Shown here: positions 9,001 through 14,532 of the stretch, piece by piece | Layout: the number at the start of each line of letters is the position of its first letter | Numbering within the stretch: the first letter of the stretch is position 1 | Source of the DNA: CAYQOX01 sp964419335 | GTDB taxonomy: Bacteria; Hinthialibacterota; Hinthialibacteria; Hinthialibacterales; Hinthialibacteraceae | Direction: 5' to 3' | Assembly: GCA_964419335.1 (NCBI GenBank) | Contig: CAYQOX010000056.1 | Location: 1 to 25,661, forward strand | DNA: 25,661 bases | Notes under the pieces: model-generated | The model's database searches: none | What the model was told of the DNA's origin: nothing | Seen by the model: only the letters and a program-made list of their open reading frames with translations | Program-made: the position numbers and the translations under genes

Positions 9001-9074
9001 CCGCAGCGCCATCATTCCGGCCGGTACGTATATTTAATTGATACGTCCCCGGTCTTACACCGAAAACCATTGAG
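8998..9074 (+). repeat. Direct repeat, copy 2: 3' end of glgC and its flank
   Basis: This is the 77-bp copy of 8399-8484, including the codons for the GlgC C-terminus and its TAA, placed after the toxin gene. The toxin-antitoxin pair is therefore bracketed by direct repeats. Copy 2 is probably the original glgC flank, because the DNA following it (from 9070) resembles DNA downstream of ssrA at the other end of the window. Confidence 0.95.
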
Positions 9075-9160
9075 AGAAACATACGGGAAGAACCTTGAAG
9101 GCGGGGTTTGAGGAAGGGGAAAGAATCTATTCAAAACCGCCTTGATTCGAGGCGGGAAAG
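9070..9160 (+). repeat. Interspersed repeat with hairpin, related to the ssrA 3' flank
   Basis: This ~90-bp segment resembles 25116-25195. Both begin TTGAG-GAAACAT, pass through GGGAA and share ATCTATTCAAAACCGCCTTG followed by GGCGG. The stem CCGCC 9137-9141 / GGCGG 9151-9155, preceded by AAAA, would be a terminator-like hairpin when read on the minus strand. The copies differ by small indels in the middle. Confidence 0.7.
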
Positions 9161-9172
9161 TATCATAAACAA

Positions 9173-9201
9173 TAGACTTCGTATTAAATCTTATTTATAA
9201 T
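9173..9201 (+). promoter_or_regulatory. Possible sigma70-type promoter for the ImmA/DUF4411 pair
   Basis: TAGACT (9173-9178) and a perfect TATAAT (9196-9201) are separated by 17 bases in an AT-rich stretch. A transcript would begin near 9208 and have a ~170-base leader that includes the inverted repeat at 9319. This rests only on motif matches. Confidence 0.4.
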
Positions 9202-9318
9202 AAAAAAGAGTTAGAATATGGTGAAAATTTATACAAATCTTTCTTGGCAGTAAAGACAAGATGGTATAAAATAAAGAAACCATTGAAGTTGTTGTTGGAC
9301 GGCCTCATAAACTCCTCT

Positions 9319-9351
9319 GATACTATCTCCTATGGATCAGTAGATAGTATC
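9319..9351 (+). promoter_or_regulatory. Inverted repeat, candidate operator for the XRE-ImmA regulator
   Basis: GATACTATCT (9319-9328) and AGATAGTATC (9342-9351) form a perfect 10-bp inverted repeat with a 13-base centre, ending 28 bases before the ATG of the HTH-metallopeptidase gene. XRE-type antitoxins usually autoregulate through such palindromes. An RNA hairpin in the leader is the alternative. Confidence 0.55.
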
Positions 9352-9379
9352 AAAAGAAACCGAAACGGCAGAAACAACG

Positions 9380-10576
9380 ATGCCACAAGTAAATCCACAG
9401 ATACTTGTTTGGGCACGGGAATCCGCGGGGTTTGACCTATCTACCGCCTCCCGCAAGCTTTCCATTCCTGATTCCAAGACTTCGTCTGCCGAGGAAAAGC
9501 TGCAAGCGTATGAGGGGGGGGAGCGGGAACCTTCGCACTCCCTATTGGTGAGGATGGCGAAACAGTATCGACGACCACTTCTAACTTTTTACTTGAACGA
9601 ACCTCCGCGGATCGGAAATCGTGGGAAAGATTTTAGGACGTTAACTCACGCTGTTGACCCGTCTCAAAATGCTTTAGTAGATGCACTAATACGAAACGTA
9701 AGAGCTCGGCAAGAAATTGTTAAAGACGCGCTTGTTTCAGCGCAGGATCGCGAACGCCTAGCGTTTGTCGGCTCGTATGACATCAAAGCAGGCACTCAAA
9801 ACTTAGTTGAGCTCATTCAGGATTCTTATGGTTTCGAGTTAGAGGAATATCACAGCTCACGGACTCAGGACGACGCCTTCAGATATTTGCGGGCATGTGT
9901 CGAACGTGCCGGTGTGTTTACATTACTGCTTGGTAATTTAGGAAGCCATCACACAAATTTGAGCACCGAGGTTTTTCGGGGTTTTGCGCTATCTGATGAT
10001 ATCGCTCCATTTATTGTAATAAATGACCAAGATGCAAAATCGGCGTGGTCTGTAACTCTGCTTCATGAAGTTGCTCATCTCTGGCTTGGAGAGACAGGCA
10101 TAAGTGGAGGAAGTTACGAGCGTTCCGTTGAGAAATTCTGCAACGAGGTTGCATCTGAGATATTGCTTCCGGAAATTGAGTTAAAAAATAATTTTAACTA
10201 TGCCGCCCTCAGTGAGCGAGATAGTGCTATCGATGCGATTGACACCTGTGCTTCTAATTGGAAGGTGAGCTCGCGGCTTATTGCATTTCGTTTGTTTCGC
10301 CAAAACGCGATTGATCAGCGTCAATTCGAAGAATTGAGTGAAACATTTTTCAAACGCTGGGTGACGGAAAGGGAGAAACAAAAAGCAAAGGCTCGAAGCG
10401 GCGATGGCGGTTTATCTTACTATGTCCTAAAGCGCCATCGACTTGGAGACGCGCTAGTAGACGCATCCGAGCGTCTCCTTAGGTCCGGAGAATTATCGAC
10501 TACTCGTGCTGCGACAGTCTTAGGTGTTCGCGCATTAAAGGTCGAAAAGATGTTTAGTGAACCCCGCCTGGAATAG
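9380..10576 (+). CDS. XRE-family HTH / ImmA-IrrE metallopeptidase (COG2856)
   Basis: The protein is 398 residues. Residues ~1-75 form an XRE-like helix-turn-helix region (ARESAGFDLSTASRKL, then KLQAYEGGEREPSHSLLVRMAKQYRRPL), typical of the COG2856 group. A peptidase M78 domain follows, with the zinc motif HEVAH at 229-233 and a downstream CNEVASEILLPE segment that would supply the third ligand. In this family the protease can cleave a repressor; in toxin-antitoxin pairs it acts as the antitoxin/regulator of an adjacent PIN toxin. The partner starts six bases after its stop. ATG 9380 fits the family N-terminus, although no strong ribosome site is visible. The 10-bp palindrome at 9319 is a likely operator. 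Confidence 0.88.
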   Translation: MPQVNPQILVWARESAGFDLSTASRKLSIPDSKTSSAEEKLQAYEGGEREPSHSLLVRMAKQYRRPLLTFYLNEPPRIGNRGKDFRTLTHAVDPSQNALVDALIRNVRARQEIVKDALVSAQDRERLAFVGSYDIKAGTQNLVELIQDSYGFELEEYHSSRTQDDAFRYLRACVERAGVFTLLLGNLGSHHTNLSTEVFRGFALSDDIAPFIVINDQDAKSAWSVTLLHEVAHLWLGETGISGGSYERSVEKFCNEVASEILLPEIELKNNFNYAALSERDSAIDAIDTCASNWKVSSRLIAFRLFRQNAIDQRQFEELSETFFKRWVTEREKQKAKARSGDGGLSYYVLKRHRLGDALVDASERLLRSGELSTTRAATVLGVRALKVEKMFSEPRLE

Positions 10577-10581
10577 ACATC

Positions 10582-11097
10582 GTGCTATACCTTCTCGATG
10601 CCAATACACTTATCGACGCCAAGCGTGATTATTTTCAGTTTCAACGGGTGCCGGAATTCTGGGAATGGATTCAGTATCAAGGAAAGATTGGCAACATCAA
10701 AGTTCCGCTTGAGATATATGAGGAGTTTGAAGAAGCGAGAAAGGCCGATGGCACACAGGATGAACTTTCCAAATGGGCTACGAATCCCGAAGTCCGTGCC
10801 GCGCTGCTTTTGGATGAAGAAGCGGCCCCAAGTCTGGTTGCGCATGTTACGGCAACCGGATATGCGTCGGATTTGACCGATGATGAAATCGAGAAAATCG
10901 GTAAAGATCCTTTCCTCATCGCATATGCGTACGCTGAGCCCTCCCAGCGCACAATCGTTTCAACCGAAGTATCGAAACCGAGTAGACAGCGTGCAAACCG
11001 GCGAGTTCCTGATGTATGCCGTGACCTTAATGTTCGTTGCATAAACAACTTTAATCTGCTGAACGAGTTGGATTTTAGTACTGGATGGCGTAGGTGA
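10582..11097 (+). CDS. DUF4411 PIN-like putative ribonuclease toxin
   Basis: The protein is 171 residues from GTG 10582. The N-terminus YLLDANTLIDAKRDYF carries the first PIN acidic residue (D6), LEIYEEFEEA the second (E44), KDPFLIAYAYA the third (D109), and TIVSTEV lies where the C-terminal acidic residue is expected. DUF4411 proteins are predicted PIN-fold nucleases repeatedly found beside XRE-ImmA proteins, as here, with only five bases between stop and start. The cassette ends 15 bases later in a well-formed attC site. I infer a toxin of the pair; RNA cleavage has not been shown by anything in the sequence. Confidence 0.82.
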   Translation: MLYLLDANTLIDAKRDYFQFQRVPEFWEWIQYQGKIGNIKVPLEIYEEFEEARKADGTQDELSKWATNPEVRAALLLDEEAAPSLVAHVTATGYASDLTDDEIEKIGKDPFLIAYAYAEPSQRTIVSTEVSKPSRQRANRRVPDVCRDLNVRCINNFNLLNELDFSTGWRR

Positions 11098-11112
11098 AAG
11101 TCAACGAACTCC

Positions 11113-11199
11113 GCCCAACAAGAGCCTGCAGCCGACCGCCCAAAGTGCCGCTCGCTCTGCTCGCGGTATTTTGGGCGGCGGCTGAGGCTTACGTTAGAC
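11113..11199 (+). repeat. Integron attC recombination site (well formed)
   Basis: This 87-bp imperfect palindrome has all attC hallmarks. R'' is GCCCAAC (11113-11119, RYYYAAC) and R' is GTTAGAC (11193-11199, GTTRRRY). The arms pair as AGCC, CAGCCG, CCGCCCAAA and CCGC with their complements on the right. They leave extrahelical bases (an A between CAGCCG and CCGCCC, and a G before CAGCCG), an unpaired spacer and a short terminal loop. It lies directly after a gene and 11 bases before the next start, and has the same orientation as the ORFs. Confidence 0.9.
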
Positions 11200-11210
11200 A
11201 AGGAGATTTT

Positions 11211-11996
11211 ATGCTGCTTGTGACTTTCGATTCAAATGTCTGGCGACCCGTTGGTGATCCCGCAAGATTTCCCAACGATCCAATGCATGCCTCATTCCAG
11301 AAGGTTCATGATGCACTTCGAAATGGCGATATAGAAGGACGCATATCGGAAACTATTTTTACCCTTGAGAGCATTGCCAGAGCAGACCGAAAGAATTTGC
11401 TTGGTGGTTACAAACCGAAGATTTCCGTGATAGAAGATGTATTGCCTGACGGCCAAATTCGTATTGGAATCAGCATAGGTCCCGACGCAAACGCGCATCC
11501 AGGAAACAATCCCTACCTCAGTTCTCATCTCACTGATGCCTTGGCCCTTGGGTTCAAACTCATGCACTGTCACAGAGTGGCGGGATTAGTTAACCCCGAC
11601 ATTAAGAAAGAATTGTATGCCAGCACAACTATTCCCACTTCTGACATTGCAAACAAGTTTGGAGAGGTTGGGCGGAGGATTGAAGCTGCTGGAGCTGGCA
11701 TCGCATGGGTGAAAGCAATTGGTGCAGTCCATGCCAAGCCAGCCGAACACTGGTCCAATGGACTGGCTAACGCGCCTTCCACAGAAGACCGAGCCATTGC
11801 CTCGGCAGTCGCTGAATGGGCCGATGCTGATATGGTGTCTGCACATGTTGCCTATCAGAACCATTACATCTGTACCAGAGATACCGCGAAGGCAGCGGGC
11901 GAGAATTCCGTCTTTTCGACAAAAAATCGTCTCTGGCTTGAGAAAGACTATGACGTAAAGTTCATTTCTCCCGAGCAGCTAGAAAATATTGTCTAA
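11211..11996 (+). CDS. Uncharacterised protein with PIN-like features
   Basis: The protein is 261 residues from ATG 11211, which has a perfect AAGGAG six bases upstream; the reading frame stays open through the attC site before it, but that part is not expected to be translated. I do not recognise a named family. The N-terminus LLVTFDSNVWRPV looks like the first strand and Asp of a PIN fold (D7). E47 or E53, an acidic cluster at STEDRAIASAVAEWADAD (D193, D205, D207) and YICTRDT (D224) fall in PIN-like order. If so, it is a solitary nuclease, possibly a toxin without a visible antitoxin or one with an internal control region (residues 60-180). It fills one complete cassette between the attC at 11113 and an attC-like site starting at its stop codon. 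Confidence 0.65.
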   Translation: MLLVTFDSNVWRPVGDPARFPNDPMHASFQKVHDALRNGDIEGRISETIFTLESIARADRKNLLGGYKPKISVIEDVLPDGQIRIGISIGPDANAHPGNNPYLSSHLTDALALGFKLMHCHRVAGLVNPDIKKELYASTTIPTSDIANKFGEVGRRIEAAGAGIAWVKAIGAVHAKPAEHWSNGLANAPSTEDRAIASAVAEWADADMVSAHVAYQNHYICTRDTAKAAGENSVFSTKNRLWLEKDYDVKFISPEQLENIV

Positions 11997-12051
11997 CGCC
12001 GCTTTTGCAGCGGAGAGCAAAAAACCGCGCCCGCTAATCTGGGCATTATGC
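11991..12051 (+). repeat. attC-like site, degenerate
   Basis: GTCTAAC (11991-11997, RYYYAAC) overlaps the stop codon of the preceding gene. ATTATGC at 12045-12051 occupies the R' position (GTTATGC with G changed to A). GCCG after R'' and GGGC before R' give partial pairing, but the interior is poorly symmetric. The sequence to the right of this core is shared with the other two sites. Confidence 0.55.
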
Positions 12052-12174
12052 GCTTTCGAAAAACGAGTGAGGTGATTCAATGAAACTCAAAGTAATTGTT
12101 CATGAAGCGGAAGAAGGCGGCTACTGGGCCGAGGTTCCCTCCATTCAAGGTTGTGCCACTCAGGGCGAGACGTT
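12044..12174 (+). repeat. HicB-leader repeat, copy 1 (131 bp)
   Basis: This copy is identical to 12808-12938 and 13324-13454. It covers the attC R' core TTATGC, the leader CGAAAAACGAGTGAGGTGAT and the first 32 codons of hicB. Similarity to copy 2 begins at the R' core and ends at GACGTT. Confidence 0.95.
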
Positions 12175-12187
12175 ATGTGGTAAGTGA
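12080..12187 (+). pseudogene. Truncated hicB, fragment 1
   Basis: This fragment starts exactly like the intact hicB at 12844, with the same leader and ribosome site. After the codons for QGET it runs into foreign sequence (LCGK) and stops at 12187, leaving 35 residues. The break lies within GACGTT, next to a GTT trinucleotide of the kind integron recombination uses. It retains the first strands of HicB but lacks the rest, so it is probably non-functional. Confidence 0.85.
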
Positions 12188-12227
12188 TTGTAAGAATCGA
12201 CATATTGAATAAGGCAGAGGAATGTTA

Positions 12228-12494
12228 ATGCCAACAATCTCAATGTTTTACGGAATCATCATTCGGATGTATTACGCCCCGAAAGAACATCCACCGCCAC
12301 TTTTTCATGTTTACTACAGCGGGCATAAGGCAACCATTGATATCCGAACTTGCGAGGTTATTCAAGGCGACCTGCCAAAAAAGCAGACTAAGCTTGTGCT
12401 GGCATGGGCGGAACTGCATCAGGAAGAGCTGATGGCTGACTGGGAACTAGTTATAAATGGTGAGGAACCATTCAAAATTCAGCCATTACAGTAA
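12228..12494 (+). CDS. DUF4160-family protein
   Basis: The protein is 88 residues from ATG 12228, which has AGAGGA eight bases upstream; an in-frame ATG at 12222 overlaps that site. MPTISMFYGIIIRMYY followed by HPPPLFHVYYSGHKATIDIRTCEVIQGDLP is the recognisable DUF4160 pattern: a short beta-rich domain with conserved HxPPHFH-like sequence. Family members are almost always paired with a DUF2442 gene, as here (11 bases between them). The pair has been suspected of being toxin-antitoxin-like, but the activity is not established. It sits in a cassette flanked by a truncated hicB upstream and an attC-like site downstream. Confidence 0.85.
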   Translation: MPTISMFYGIIIRMYYAPKEHPPPLFHVYYSGHKATIDIRTCEVIQGDLPKKQTKLVLAWAELHQEELMADWELVINGEEPFKIQPLQ

Positions 12495-12505
12495 GAGGTG
12501 AAATT

Positions 12506-12748
12506 ATGTATCCATCTGTCAAAAATGTCACTCCGACTGGGGATTATCTTCTCTCAATTGATTTTGACAATGGGGAGAGTGGTGTTTTAGATATGAAACC
12601 ATATTTGGACTTTGGTGTGTTTCAGAGACTCAAGGAACGCAAGGAGTTCAATCGAGTTCGCGTATCTTTCGACACCATAAAGTGGGATTCAGGGATAGAT
12701 CTTGACCCTGAATTTGTTTACAACAAAAGCCAGCGTACAGTCGCCTAA
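12506..12748 (+). CDS. DUF2442-family protein
   Basis: The protein is 80 residues. The layout YPSVKNVTPTGDYLLSIDFD, then NGESGVLDMKPYL and VRVSFDTIKWDSGIDLDPEF, is typical of DUF2442, a small beta-sheet domain often encoded next to DUF4160 or other toxin-like genes. AAGAGGTGAAATT precedes ATG 12506, a strong ribosome site. Its TAA stop lies within GCCTAAC, the left core of an attC-like site, so the gene forms the 3' end of its cassette. I infer an antitoxin or regulator role from the pairing only. Confidence 0.85.
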   Translation: MYPSVKNVTPTGDYLLSIDFDNGESGVLDMKPYLDFGVFQRLKERKEFNRVRVSFDTIKWDSGIDLDPEFVYNKSQRTVA

Positions 12749-12815
12749 CAAAGCGCTCCAGCCGATCGCTCAACCGCTGGCGCCCATTGACGACGGGTTG
12801 ATCTGCACATTATGC
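12743..12815 (+). repeat. attC-like site, imperfect
   Basis: R'' is GCCTAAC (12743-12749) and the R'-like core is ATTATGC (12809-12815). They pair at five of seven positions. GCGC/GTGC-type pairing and GATC..CAACC with GGTTGATC form inner stems with bulges. The right half (from 12774) is repeated exactly at 13290. Confidence 0.6.
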
Positions 12816-12949
12816 GCTTTCGAAAAACGAGTGAGGTGATTCAATGAAACTCAAAGTAATTGTTCATGAAGCGGAAGAAGGCGGCTACTGGGCCGAGGTT
12901 CCCTCCATTCAAGGTTGTGCCACTCAGGGCGAGACGTTCGACGAACTCC
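12774..12949 (+). repeat. AttC-right-half + hicB 5' repeat, copy 2
   Basis: This 176-bp segment is identical to 13290-13465. It spans the right half of the attC-like site, the leader and the first 35 codons of hicB. Here the gene continues intact. Confidence 0.95.
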
Positions 12950-13047
12950 TCGGAAACATATACGAGGCCGTTGAAGGTTGCTTGTCCTTGGACATAAAGG
13001 ACGTTCAGGTAACAGAAAAGGACAAGATCTTGGAGATTACGGTGTGA
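12844..13047 (+). CDS. hicB: HicB-family antitoxin
   Basis: The protein is 67 residues with the partial RNase H-like HicB fold: KLKVIVHEAEEGGYWAEVPSIQGCATQGETFDELLGNI is the signature beta-alpha unit, followed by a helix (EAVEGCLSLDI). It lacks a separate C-terminal DNA-binding domain, as in short HicB forms. HicB binds and blocks the HicA mRNA interferase. GAGGTGATTCA gives a good ribosome site. The stop overlaps the hicA start by four bases (GTGA). Two 5' fragments of the same gene flank it at 12080 and 13360, with identical leaders. Confidence 0.9.
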   Translation: MKLKVIVHEAEEGGYWAEVPSIQGCATQGETFDELLGNIYEAVEGCLSLDIKDVQVTEKDKILEITV

Positions 13048-13250
13048 AGGCAATTTCAGGGAAGGAATTCGCCAAGCTGCTTGAGAAGAAAGGCTGGGAG
13101 TTGCGGAGAACGAAGGGAAGTCATCACATCTATGCCAAAACGGGAAACCCCGCTCGAATCTCTGTACCCATACATGAAAATAGCCCGCTGAAACTCGGCT
13201 TGTTGAAGCATTTCATGAAGATCGCCGGAATTGATGAAAGTGAACTGTAA
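13044..13250 (+). CDS. hicA: HicA-family mRNA interferase toxin
   Basis: The protein is 68 residues from GTG 13044. HicA is a small dsRNA-binding-fold toxin that cleaves mRNA. The hallmark stretch is SGKEFAKLLEKKGWELRRTK followed by GSHHIY, which contains the catalytic His, then RISVPIHENSPLKLGLLKHFMKIAGI. GTG 13044 was chosen because family alignment begins here and it overlaps the hicB stop; an upstream ATG at 12978 lies inside hicB. Antitoxin-first order is common. The only complete copy in the window is this one. An attC-like site begins eight bases after the stop. Confidence 0.92.
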   Translation: MKAISGKEFAKLLEKKGWELRRTKGSHHIYAKTGNPARISVPIHENSPLKLGLLKHFMKIAGIDESEL

Positions 13251-13257
13251 TAAAAGC

Positions 13258-13331
13258 ACATAACAATCGCATGCACACGAACGCATACTCCGCTGGCGCC
13301 CATTGACGACGGGTTGATCTGCACATTATGC
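13258..13331 (+). repeat. attC-like site, degenerate left half
   Basis: ACATAAC (13258-13264) stands at the R'' position with one departure from RYYYAAC, and the R'-like core is ATTATGC (13325-13331); these two pair at five of seven positions. The right half from 13290 is identical to that of the site at 12743, while the left half differs, as expected for different cassettes sharing a neighbour. Confidence 0.5.
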
Positions 13332-13465
13332 GCTTTCGAAAAACGAGTGAGGTGATTCAATGAAACTCAAAGTAATTGTTCATGAAGCGGAAGAAGGCGG
13401 CTACTGGGCCGAGGTTCCCTCCATTCAAGGTTGTGCCACTCAGGGCGAGACGTTCGACGAACTCC
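13290..13465 (+). repeat. AttC-right-half + hicB 5' repeat, copy 3
   Basis: This copy is identical to 12774-12949, offset 516 bp. It ends at GAACTCC, after which the sequence diverges into DNA with no similarity to hicB. Confidence 0.95.
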
Positions 13466-13533
13466 ACGGTTCGTTTTGCTGTCATGAACGTTTGGGTGGA
13501 ATGTTAAAATATTACTATCAAGAAGCAGCATAA
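13360..13533 (+). pseudogene. Truncated hicB, fragment 2 (chimeric ORF)
   Basis: The first 35 codons equal hicB (ending ETFDEL). The frame then continues through unrelated sequence (HGSFCCHERLGGMLKYYY) to a TAA at 13531, giving 57 residues. It keeps the leader and ribosome site, so it may be translated, but the HicB fold is incomplete. The remaining 167 bp to the next gene hold only an isolated TATAAT (13598-13603) of doubtful meaning. Confidence 0.8.
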
Positions 13534-13700
13534 GGGAACAAATAAGTTCATTACGGCATTGAACAGCATGTTTATATGCACCCGAAGTAGTTGCTTGTAT
13601 AATGGATTTGTATGAGATTTATGGTTAAGATAGATACAAAAGTATTGGGAATAAGCAATGTATACGTCGTTTGAGTTTTTGAACCTTACGGGATTCGCCC

Positions 13701-14519
13701 ATGACTGAAATCACAGGATTTGCTGTTTACAACCAACCGGTGGAAACGTATTTTCATTATGCGCGAACGCACGGAATTACCCATTTTGAAATTCACCCGA
13801 TTCTCGAACATTCACAAATCCACACCTTTACTTCGAAACGAGTCAAAACATTGCGTTTGTTGTCTGAGAAGAATGATATCCGCTACAGCATTCACGTACC
13901 CTGTTCGTTAGTCCTTTCCGAACGAATTCCTTTTTTTCGAAAATCGAATATCACAGGGCTCAAGAAATATTTAACCATCGCCCACGAAATTAATGCTACC
14001 CATGTAACATGCCATCTGGGTGATTTTCATGGATTCGCTGCTTGGCCCTGGTTGAGAAAGAAACTTATGAATCGTGTAATTCAAAATTTAAAGGAATTGC
14101 TGGACCATTGTCATGAAATGCAAACTCCATTGGCGCTGGAGAACTCCATGACGCCGCATGAAAACGGAGAACTGCACAATTTGGGTGACTGTTACAGCGA
14201 CTTTTCCTATTTGTTCACACAATTCGATACACCTTATCTTAAGTTTTGCTTGGATTGTGGACATGCCAACACAAACGAAGGCGTTTTGGAGTATATACGA
14301 AATGTGGGACAACAAATTTGTTGCGTACATTTCCACGATAACCACGGCAAACATGATGAACATCTTGGAATTGGTGAAGGCTCGATTCATTGGCAAAAGG
14401 TGTTAGCCGCCTTGATGGAAATTCCCTTTTCCGGACCTTATGTTTCAGAATGCTTTCACATGGAGCCTCATCTCGCGATCGAATCCTTCCGCTCGCTTGC
14501 TCATTCGTTAAAAAGTTAA
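13701..14519 (+). CDS. Sugar phosphate isomerase/epimerase-like TIM-barrel protein
   Basis: The protein is 272 residues of the xylose isomerase-like TIM-barrel (AP endonuclease 2) superfamily, which includes sugar epimerases, dehydratases and endonuclease IV. Probable metal ligands are E147 (LALEN), D185 and H188 (FCLDCGHAN), H212 (VHFHDNHG) and E250 (YVSECF). The HDEHLGIGEGSIHW segment after the last barrel strands is the common substrate-loop signature of epimerase-like members. Only a weak ribosome site precedes ATG 13701. It is convergent with the sensor gene (13 bp between stops) and lies just outside the cassette island. The exact reaction is not predictable. Confidence 0.85.
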   Translation: MTEITGFAVYNQPVETYFHYARTHGITHFEIHPILEHSQIHTFTSKRVKTLRLLSEKNDIRYSIHVPCSLVLSERIPFFRKSNITGLKKYLTIAHEINATHVTCHLGDFHGFAAWPWLRKKLMNRVIQNLKELLDHCHEMQTPLALENSMTPHENGELHNLGDCYSDFSYLFTQFDTPYLKFCLDCGHANTNEGVLEYIRNVGQQICCVHFHDNHGKHDEHLGIGEGSIHWQKVLAALMEIPFSGPYVSECFHMEPHLAIESFRSLAHSLKS

Positions 14520-14532
14520 CATCAAGAAACCT

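Noticed and set aside
9294..9300. GTTGGAC as an attC R' core opening the ImmA cassette
   Set aside because: It matches GTTRRRY, but no RYYYAAC partner with pairing arms lies within 150 bp upstream, so it may be chance.
9244..9435. Small plus-strand ORF before the ImmA gene
   Set aside because: No family pattern and no ribosome site; it covers the operator palindrome and overlaps the real start of the HTH gene in another frame.
11094..11210. Reading frame upstream of the PIN-like protein, adding 39 residues
   Set aside because: It is open only because it crosses the attC palindrome; the AAGGAG site and the PIN-like N-terminus both point to ATG 11211.
12044..13465. Three spaced identical repeats resembling a repeat array
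   Set aside because: The units are 131-176 bp, coding and irregularly spaced, so this is not CRISPR. They are copies of hicB with its leader.
8485..13533. Integron integrase or transposase gene within the island
   Set aside because: All ORFs were read; none shows tyrosine-recombinase or transposase motifs, so mobility would need an enzyme from elsewhere.
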